7,205 bases of DNA from Longimicrobiales bacterium (GTDB lineage Bacteria > Gemmatimonadota > Gemmatimonadetes > Longimicrobiales > Gaopeijiaceae). The notes beneath the pieces were generated by a model that saw nothing but the letters and a program-made list of their open reading frames with translations, ran no database searches and had not been told where the DNA came from. Location of the stretch: positions 1-7,205 of the forward strand of contig JANQME010000220.1 of NCBI GenBank assembly GCA_028280205.1. Direction: 5' to 3'. Shown in pieces: positions 1-5,024 of the stretch; within the stretch, counting starts at the first letter, position 1; each line of letters begins with the position of its first letter. Position numbers and translations under genes: made by a program.

Positions 1-1
1 C

Positions 2-109
2 GGTGTGCACCTCGGCCCGCTCCAGCTCAGCGCAGACGTGGCGATGCGCTCGACCGACAGGAACGACGACCTGATCGCGGCCTTCGCCCTCTCGTTCGGG
101 GCGCGCTGA
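2..109 (+). CDS. 3' end of an upstream gene, possibly an outer-membrane beta-barrel protein
   Basis: Only the last 35 codons and a TGA stop (107-109) are in the window, and the frame is open from position 2. The visible residues show two stretches of alternating polar and hydrophobic residues, around LQLSADVAMR and LIAAFALSFGAR. They are separated by a polar turn (STDRNDD). This is the pattern of the last two strands of an outer-membrane beta barrel. The protein ends in FGAR, not in the terminal aromatic residue common in such barrels, so the family assignment is weak. A strong hairpin lies 35 bp beyond the stop, which suggests that this gene ends its own transcript and is not in the same unit as the kinase that follows. 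No function can be assigned from this fragment. Confidence 0.55.
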   Translation, partial: GVHLGPLQLSADVAMRSTDRNDDLIAAFALSFGAR

Positions 110-115
110 CCCGCA

Positions 116-164
116 GCGTTCCATGAAACGCCCTTGAAACACCCACCCTCCGGGATGAAACGCG
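116..164 (+). repeat. Three TGAAAC-type repeats in the intergenic region before the kinase
   Basis: The motif occurs as ATGAAACGC (123-131), TTGAAACAC (134-142) and ATGAAACGC (155-163). The first copy is half of an inverted repeat, GCGTT-N6-AACGC (116-131). The third copy lies in the loop of the hairpin at 144-176. Clustered half-sites next to a regulatory gene could be operator or activator sites, for example for autoregulation by the response regulator. That role is inference. I saw no convincing -35/-10 or -24/-12 promoter pair in 110-303, and nothing else that can be named there. Confidence 0.3.
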
Positions 165-176
165 TCCCGGGGGGTG
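144..176 (+). terminator. GC-rich hairpin, probable terminator of the upstream gene
   Basis: Positions 144-155 pair with 165-176 over 12 base pairs with one T-G wobble (149/171). The nine-base loop is TGAAACGCG. The stem begins 35 bases after the upstream stop codon and about 128 bases before the chosen kinase start. No T-tract follows it, so it is not a classical intrinsic terminator. GC-rich bacteria often use hairpins without a U-tail. It could also be a leader structure of the kinase transcript. Confidence 0.55.
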
Positions 177-303
177 TCGGCGGTCGGACGTGCGCCGATT
201 CGGCAGTCCGGTGTCCGGGAAGCCGCGGGCCCGGCGACCTTTCGAGTCCTGGCCCGGTCGGTGCACCATGGTCGGGGACCTCGAACCCGCCCCCCATCGA
301 CCG

Positions 304-2067
304 ATGACCATCTCACTCCGCAGCGCGCTGACGGGCCTGGTGCTCCTCGTCGTGCTCGTGGGGCTGGTGCCCGCCGCCCTTCTTCTCGACGACCGACTCG
401 TCGCGGGGCTCGAGCAGGGTGTGCGCGACGACATGGCCTCGGCGCCGATCGTCCTGCGCGACCGCTTCGAGAACCAGGCCGGCGCGCGCATGATGCACGC
501 CAAGGAGATGGCGTCGCACCCGGGGCTCGTGTCGGCGCTCGCGTCGGGGGATGCAGCCACGGCGTCCGACCTCGCGTCCGAGGTCGCGGCGGCCTTCCCC
601 GGAGAGAACGCCCTCCTCGTGGCGGAGGACGGCTCGGCGCTCCTCGGTCCGACGGCGCCCCGTTCGCTCGTGGAGGCGACGCGCGACGGGGGGATGCCGG
701 TCGAGATCGTCGAGACGGAAGAGGGCCCGGTCACGATGGCCGTCGCCCCGGTGATAGACCCCGTCGAGGGGTGGGCGGGCGTGGCCGGCGTATGGGTGCC
801 GATGGGCTCGGAGGAAGCCGACCGGCTCTCCGCGCTCACCCGTTCGGACGTGCTGCTGCGGGCCCCCGACGGGGCGCTCGCGGGCTACACCGGCCGGCAG
901 GAGCCGGCGATGGGGCTCTTCGCCCTGCTCGCCGAGCAGCCGCTCTCCGACGACGTGCGCGAGCTGGCGCTCGCCGGCGAGCGCTACTTCGTGGTGAGCG
1001 CCGGCCTGCCGGGGGGAGCGCGCGTATCGTTCGTGCGTTCGCTGCGCGAGGAGCTCGCGGTCGTACCGGCGCTCCGGACCGCCGGCGCCACGGCGATCGG
1101 GCTCGCACTCGTACTCTCGCTGATGGCCGGGCTGTGGGTCGCGGGTCGCCTGGCTCGTCCGGTGACGGCCCTCGCGGGTGCCGCTGGTCGGATCACCGAC
1201 GGCGACTTCGACGCTTCCGTGGAGCGTTCCGGCGTGCGGGAGGTGGATCAGGTCGCGCAGGCGTTCGAGGTCATGAGCGAGGCGCTGGCGCTCCGCATCG
1301 AAGAGCTCCGCGGAGCGAATCGCGAGTTGGAGGATCGGCAGGAGCGGCTCGGCATCCTGCAGGCCGAGCTCGTCCAGCGCGATCGGCTCGCCGCGGCGTC
1401 GCGGCTTCTCGCGCAGCTCGCGCACGAGGTGCGCAACCCGGTCGCCTCCGTACGTAACTGCCTCGAGATCCTCCGCCGGCGCGTGGACGGGGATGCCGAA
1501 GCGAGTGAGCTGGCCGATCTGGCCATCGACGAGCTGCTGCGCATGCACGAGCTGGCCGAGCGGATGCTCGATCTGCACCGCCCGGGCGCCACCGAAGGCG
1601 AGTGCGACGGGGCCTCGGTCGTACGCGAGGTCGCGGCGGTGGTGCGGGTCGGGCTGGGTGACGACGACATCAAGGTGCGCGTCGACGCTCCCGAGTCGCT
1701 TGGCCTCGAAGTGCCCGCGGACGCGCTCAAGCAGGTCCTGCTGAACCTCGTGCAGAACGCCCAGGACGCGCTCGGGGGACAGGGCTCGATCGAGGTGCGC
1801 GTGGCCGCCGCCGGCACCAACGCGCGTATCGACGTCCTCGACTCCGGGCCGGGCATCTCCGACGAGGCCCTTCCCCAGGTCTTCGACCCGTTCTTCACGA
1901 CCAAGGCGGACGTGCGCGGCGTGGGGCTCGGACTCTTCACGGCGGCCGGGATCGTGCGCGGGCACGGCGGACGGATCGCCGCGGCGAACCGATCGGACGG
2001 CCGGGGCGCACGCTTCACCGTGGAGGTCCCCCTCACCGATCCGTCGCCACAGGAGGCGTCGGCATGA
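304..2067 (+). CDS. Membrane-bound sensor histidine kinase of an NtrC-type two-component system
   Basis: This 587-residue kinase is expected to sense an extracytoplasmic signal, autophosphorylate on histidine and pass the phosphate to the regulator encoded next. Order of parts: transmembrane helix about 8-28; extracytoplasmic sensor region about 30-258, lacking cysteine and any CXXCH, perhaps Cache-like; second helix about 261-281; HAMP about 282-334; coiled coil about 333-365. The dimerisation helix carries phosphoacceptor H374 in AHEVRNPV. The ATPase domain shows the N box with N485 (LNLVQNAQDA), G1 with D513 (DSGPGIS), F box FDPFFTTK from 527 and G2 GVGLGLF at 539-545, so it looks catalytically complete. 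The ATG at 304 was chosen because it directly precedes the first membrane helix. GTG 190 and ATG 268 are in frame, but they would add a proline/arginine-rich leader. None has a good ribosome binding site. The 3' end overlaps the regulator by ATGA. Confidence 0.93.
   Translation: MTISLRSALTGLVLLVVLVGLVPAALLLDDRLVAGLEQGVRDDMASAPIVLRDRFENQAGARMMHAKEMASHPGLVSALASGDAATASDLASEVAAAFPGENALLVAEDGSALLGPTAPRSLVEATRDGGMPVEIVETEEGPVTMAVAPVIDPVEGWAGVAGVWVPMGSEEADRLSALTRSDVLLRAPDGALAGYTGRQEPAMGLFALLAEQPLSDDVRELALAGERYFVVSAGLPGGARVSFVRSLREELAVVPALRTAGATAIGLALVLSLMAGLWVAGRLARPVTALAGAAGRITDGDFDASVERSGVREVDQVAQAFEVMSEALALRIEELRGANRELEDRQERLGILQAELVQRDRLAAASRLLAQLAHEVRNPVASVRNCLEILRRRVDGDAEASELADLAIDELLRMHELAERMLDLHRPGATEGECDGASVVREVAAVVRVGLGDDDIKVRVDAPESLGLEVPADALKQVLLNLVQNAQDALGGQGSIEVRVAAAGTNARIDVLDSGPGISDEALPQVFDPFFTTKADVRGVGLGLFTAAGIVRGHGGRIAAANRSDGRGARFTVEVPLTDPSPQEASA
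2051..2056 (+). promoter_or_regulatory. Ribosome binding site AGGAGG of the response regulator
   Basis: A perfect AGGAGG lies inside the kinase 3' end, seven bases before the ATG at 2064. With the ATGA stop/start overlap, it points to translational coupling of kinase and regulator. Confidence 0.85.
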
Positions 2068-3386
2068 GCGCGGCACGCCTCCTCGTCGTTGACGACGACC
2101 GCACCTTCCGCCTCTCGACCGCGGCGCTCCTCAGGCAGGATGGGCACCACGTGGTCGAGGCGGAGGACGGCACCGCGGCGGTCGACCGACTGAAGGGCGA
2201 CCGCTTCGATCTGATCCTGCTCGATCTGCGCATGCCGGGGCTCGACGGGATCGGGATCGTCGAGGTGCTGCGTACCTGGGGCCACGACACACCCATTCTC
2301 ATGATCAGCGGCTTCGGCACGGTCGACACGGCCGTGCGTGCGCTGCACACCGGGGCCGACGACTTCCTCACGAAGCCGGTCGAGCCCGACGTCCTGAGCG
2401 CCCGCGTGGAGTCGCTCCTCTCGCGGAGGCCGTCGCGCACCGCGATCGCCCCGGAGCGGCCGGGCGGGATCATCGGCCGATCGGCTGGCATCCGTTCCGT
2501 GCTGGAGGTCGTGGAGCGGGTGGCGCCCACCGAGGCGACGGTGCTGGTGACCGGCGAGACCGGGACGGGCAAGGAGCTCGTGGCCCGTGCGATCCACGAC
2601 GGATCGGACCGAGCCGACGGGCCGTTCATCGCCGTCAACTGCGCGGCCCTGGCCGAAGGTGTGCTCGAATCCGAGCTCTTCGGCCACCGCAAGGGGGCGT
2701 TCACCGGAGCGGTGCGGGACCGGGTGGGCGTCTTCGAGGCCGCGTCGGGGGGCACGATCCTTCTCGACGAGATCGGCGACGTCTCGCCCGGCGTGCAGCA
2801 CCGCCTCCTCCGGGTGCTCCAGGAGCGCGAGATCACGCAGGTCGGGGCCGTGAAGCCGGTCGCCGTCGACGTGCGTGTGATCGCCGCCACCAACCGCGAT
2901 CTCAAGGCCGAGATGGAGGCGGGCCGATTCCGCGACGACCTCTACTATCGGCTCAACGTGGTCCGCATCGAGCTTCCCCCGCTGCGCGCCCGGAGGAGCG
3001 ACGTCCCGCTCCTCGCCGAGGCGTTTTACGAGCGCGTGGGCCGACGGCCGCACGAGGGCTGCTCACCCCTTGCCATGCGGCTGCTCCAGGCGCACGACTG
3101 GCCGGGCAACGTGCGCGAGCTCTTCGCGGTGCTGGAGAGCGCGCACATCCGTGCGGGTGCACGGCGCATCGAGGCGCAGCACCTTCCCGCCGAGGTCCGC
3201 GGGGCGGGGGAGTCGGGCGGCGGAGAGCGTTACCGGCGCGCGATTCCCGTGGAGGACGAGCGCGCCGCCATCGTGGCCGCCCTCACCGAGACAGGCGGGG
3301 TACGCTCGGCGGCGGCCGACCGGCTCGGGATGAGTCGGACCACGCTGTGGCGGAAGATGAAGGAGCATGGGCTGGACGACGCCTGA
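2064..3386 (+). CDS. Sigma-54-dependent NtrC-family response regulator (REC-AAA+-Fis)
   Basis: This 440-residue protein should, once phosphorylated by the kinase encoded just upstream, oligomerise and use ATP to open promoters bound by sigma-54 RNA polymerase. The receiver domain (about 4-120) has acidic residues D10-D11, phosphoacceptor D54, S82 and K104. The AAA+ domain (about 135-375) has Walker A GETGTGKE (164-171) and the sigma-54 contact loop GAFTGA (211-216). Its Walker B ILLDEIGD contains D235 and E236, and RFRDDLYYRL carries the arginine-finger region. The C-terminal 45 or so residues form a Fis-type helix-turn-helix (SAAADRLGMSRTTLWRKMK). All motifs are intact and the length is normal for the NtrC family. 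The obvious target is the cytochrome unit downstream, where a -24/-12-like element is present. The DNA sites it binds are unknown. Confidence 0.96.
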   Translation: MSAARLLVVDDDRTFRLSTAALLRQDGHHVVEAEDGTAAVDRLKGDRFDLILLDLRMPGLDGIGIVEVLRTWGHDTPILMISGFGTVDTAVRALHTGADDFLTKPVEPDVLSARVESLLSRRPSRTAIAPERPGGIIGRSAGIRSVLEVVERVAPTEATVLVTGETGTGKELVARAIHDGSDRADGPFIAVNCAALAEGVLESELFGHRKGAFTGAVRDRVGVFEAASGGTILLDEIGDVSPGVQHRLLRVLQEREITQVGAVKPVAVDVRVIAATNRDLKAEMEAGRFRDDLYYRLNVVRIELPPLRARRSDVPLLAEAFYERVGRRPHEGCSPLAMRLLQAHDWPGNVRELFAVLESAHIRAGARRIEAQHLPAEVRGAGESGGGERYRRAIPVEDERAAIVAALTETGGVRSAAADRLGMSRTTLWRKMKEHGLDDA

Positions 3387-3397
3387 CGGCCTGCCGA

Positions 3398-3413
3398 TGG
3401 CTGAAGGGCTGCA
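3398..3413 (+). promoter_or_regulatory. Weak alternative -24/-12 (sigma-54-like) element
   Basis: TGGCTG-N5-CTGCA keeps the invariant GG (3399-3400) and GC (3411-3412) with ten bases between them, and fits the TGGCAC-N5-TTGCA consensus at 8 of 11 positions. It begins only 12 bases after the regulator stop. It would give a leader of about 190 bases that contains the inverted repeats. It competes with the candidate at 3485-3500, and chance occurrence in GC-rich DNA is likely. Confidence 0.25.
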
Positions 3414-3436
3414 TTCGCTGCGCTGGCGGGCCATAC

Positions 3437-3456
3437 GATCCGGGGCTTTCCGGATC
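3437..3456 (+). terminator. Perfect 7-bp inverted repeat, possible terminator or leader hairpin
   Basis: GATCCGG (3437-3443) and CCGGATC (3450-3456) pair perfectly around a six-base loop (GGCTTT), 50 bases after the regulator stop. No T-tract follows. It may end the kinase/regulator transcript. Its right arm can also pair with 3471-3476, so it might be part of a switchable structure or a protein-binding site. Confidence 0.4.
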
Positions 3457-3487
3457 ACGAAATCGTCACAGATCCGTAGATCTGCGG
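3451..3487 (+). repeat. Overlapping inverted repeats upstream of the candidate cytochrome promoter
   Basis: CGGATC (3451-3456) and GATCCG (3471-3476) form an inverted repeat with 14 bases between the arms. Inside it is the small palindrome ACGA-AA-TCGT (3457-3466). A near-palindrome follows at 3474-3487 (CCGTAGATCTGCGG, one mismatched pair) and reaches the GG of the candidate -24 element. These are plausible sites for the neighbouring regulator or another protein. They lie closer to the promoter than typical NtrC enhancer sites, so a repressor or a second regulator is also possible. Confidence 0.35.
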
Positions 3488-3500
3488 AAAACCCCTTGCG
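3485..3500 (+). promoter_or_regulatory. Candidate sigma-54 (-24/-12) promoter of the cytochrome operon
   Basis: CGGAAA-N5-TTGCG has GG at 3486-3487 and GC at 3498-3499 with exactly ten bases between, and a full TTGC box. It matches TGGCAC-N5-TTGCA at 7 of 11 positions. Transcription would start near 3511, leaving a leader of about 100 bases before the cytochrome ATG. The preceding gene encodes an activator with an intact GAFTGA loop, which supports this reading, but the -24 half is degenerate. Confidence 0.4.
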
Positions 3501-3581
3501 AGGAAGTCCGGACATTCCCTACAGATAGGCGTACGCGATCCTCCCATCGTGTTTCTCAGCGAAGAAGAACCTGAAAGCGGA

Positions 3582-3595
3582 CCGCCCCCGGGCGG
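3582..3595 (+). promoter_or_regulatory. Short GC hairpin just before the ribosome binding site of the nine-heme cytochrome
   Basis: CCGCC (3582-3586) and GGCGG (3591-3595) can pair around a four-base loop. The stem ends six bases before the GGAG ribosome binding site (3602-3605), which is itself six bases before the ATG at 3612. It could influence translation or mRNA stability, but such a hairpin can also arise by chance at this GC content. Confidence 0.3.
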
Positions 3596-3611
3596 CCGAT
3601 CGGAGTCCTGA

Positions 3612-4988
3612 ATGCTGCGGAACCGCCGGAGGTTCGCCCTCCTGCCTGTCGCCCTCGTCGTGCTCGGCGCCTTCGCCGGCTGCACCGACGAGACGATCGT
3701 CTTCCGTGATCGTGCGCTCTTCGAAGACCCCTTGCCCGCGGCGCTGAGCTTCCTCGGCTACACTTCGACCGAGGACAAGCTCGTCGTCTGCGGGAACTGT
3801 CACATCGGCACGCAGGCCCAGTGGGTCGAGTCGGAGCATGCCGATGCCTGGAACGGGCTCCAGGACAGCGGCCACGCCCAGGAGTTCTGCGAGGCCTGCC
3901 ACACGGTCAACGAGCTCGGCAACGTGGCGACCGAGCCGGCGGGTCACACCGCGACCGGTGAGGAGCGCTACTACGACGTGCAGTGTGAATCCTGTCACGG
4001 GGAGGGCCTGACGCACGTCACCGATCCGAGCAAGGAGACGGTTCCCCTCGCGGCGATGGGCTTGGGCGACATCGCCGGCGGTGCCGGGATCGCGTGCGCC
4101 CAGTGCCATACCGGTGACCACCACCCCTTCGCTCAGGAGTGGGCGTCCTCCGGCCACAGCCAGATCGTCGGCTTCGCGGCGAATCGGGAGGGCTGCGAGA
4201 ACTGCCACACCGGTGAGGGTGCGCTCGACATGTTCGGCGTGAACACGAACTACACCGAGAAGGCCGACCTCGACGCACCGGACCAGCACCTCTCGATCAC
4301 CTGCGCCGTTTGCCACGACCCGCACGGCTCCGAGCACAGCGGCCAGCTCCGCTTTCCGATCGACGTGCCGAGCGAGGAGGTCAACCTCTGCATCCAATGC
4401 CACCAGAAGCGCGGTCGTCCGGATCCCACGACGTTCCGCGGTCCGCACTCGCCCGAAGGGCCGACACTTCTCGGGACGGCCGGCTGGTGGCCGCCGGACT
4501 TCACCGGCCCGATCGTGAGCACGCACGGCTCCGAGACGGAGAACCCGCGCCTGTGTGCCGGATGCCACGTGAACTCCTACGAGATCACGGACGAGGTGAG
4601 CGGCGAGTTTCTCTTCAACGCCACCGGCCACCGCTTCGAGGCCACCCCGTGCGTCGATGGGCAGGGCCTGCCGATCGACGGTCCGTGCGAAAACGACGCG
4701 AAGTCGTACGCCTCCTGCACGGAGTGTCACTCCGAGAGTGCGGCGCTCTTGCTCGTCGATCAGGCCGAAGCGAGCGTCGCGCCGCTCATCGCCGAGCTCG
4801 GCTCGCTCCTGGCGCTCGTCGATTCGGCGGAGTTCGATCCGGACGACGACGTGTACACGGTGGCCGAGGGGTCGCGCTTCAACTTGGAGCTGGCCGAGAC
4901 GAACGGCTCGATCGTCCACAACCCCTTCCTGATTCGCGCGCTTCTGAACGCGAGCATCGCGGAGGTCAGGGATCGGTACGGTCTGTGA
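3612..4988 (+). CDS. Nine-heme c-type cytochrome lipoprotein
   Basis: This 458-residue protein should be an exported electron carrier anchored by lipid. The N-terminus has basic residues (RNRRR), a hydrophobic stretch and a lipobox-like FAGC with the acylation cysteine at C24. Nine CXXCH motifs begin at C60, C93, C125, C162, C195, C231, C260, C315 and C369. The pair at 231/260 (CAVCHDPHG ... CIQCH) has the look of a doubled-CXXCH module. The histidine-rich stretches around SEHADAW and GHAQEF may supply distal heme ligands. Two further cysteines, C347 and C359, lie outside heme motifs and could form a disulphide. The last 85 or so residues lack hemes and end in a helical segment with IVHNPFLIRALL. 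GGAG at 3602-3605 supports the start. The gene heads the cytochrome unit, 36 bp before the next cytochrome. It may be a surface-exposed terminal reductase or a periplasmic relay. I cannot name a specific family member. Confidence 0.92.
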   Translation: MLRNRRRFALLPVALVVLGAFAGCTDETIVFRDRALFEDPLPAALSFLGYTSTEDKLVVCGNCHIGTQAQWVESEHADAWNGLQDSGHAQEFCEACHTVNELGNVATEPAGHTATGEERYYDVQCESCHGEGLTHVTDPSKETVPLAAMGLGDIAGGAGIACAQCHTGDHHPFAQEWASSGHSQIVGFAANREGCENCHTGEGALDMFGVNTNYTEKADLDAPDQHLSITCAVCHDPHGSEHSGQLRFPIDVPSEEVNLCIQCHQKRGRPDPTTFRGPHSPEGPTLLGTAGWWPPDFTGPIVSTHGSETENPRLCAGCHVNSYEITDEVSGEFLFNATGHRFEATPCVDGQGLPIDGPCENDAKSYASCTECHSESAALLLVDQAEASVAPLIAELGSLLALVDSAEFDPDDDVYTVAEGSRFNLELAETNGSIVHNPFLIRALLNASIAEVRDRYGL

Positions 4989-5024
4989 TGGTGGCGTGAT
5001 GCCGACGCGCGGCGGTCGGTCGGG

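Noticed and set aside
134..162. TTGAAA as a sigma-70 -35 box
   Set aside because: No -10-like hexamer occurs at a suitable distance. The region 17 bases downstream is GAAACG inside a hairpin loop.
182..195. Sigma-54-like GG-N10-GC in the region before the kinase
   Set aside because: The spacing fits, but the -12 box lacks TTGC and the rest does not match. It is expected by chance in GC-rich DNA.
190..303. N-terminal extension of the kinase from GTG 190 or ATG 268
   Set aside because: The added residues are Pro/Arg-rich with no ribosome binding site, and would put a long leader before the first membrane helix. ATG 304 is preferred, though not proved.
174..1457. Plus-strand frame of about 427 codons overlapping the kinase
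   Set aside because: Its product is an arginine/glycine/alanine-rich low-complexity sequence, while the overlapping frame encodes membrane helices, HAMP and the H box.
1248..3053. Minus-strand open frame of about 600 codons over the kinase and regulator
   Set aside because: The + strand carries all histidine kinase and NtrC motifs in the correct order. The antisense product has no motif and arises from codon bias.
3387..3611. Cyclic di-GMP (GEMM) riboswitch before the cytochrome genes
   Set aside because: Such riboswitches control some multiheme cytochromes in Geobacter, but I could not find the conserved core (a GACGCAAAGC-like stretch) in this spacer.
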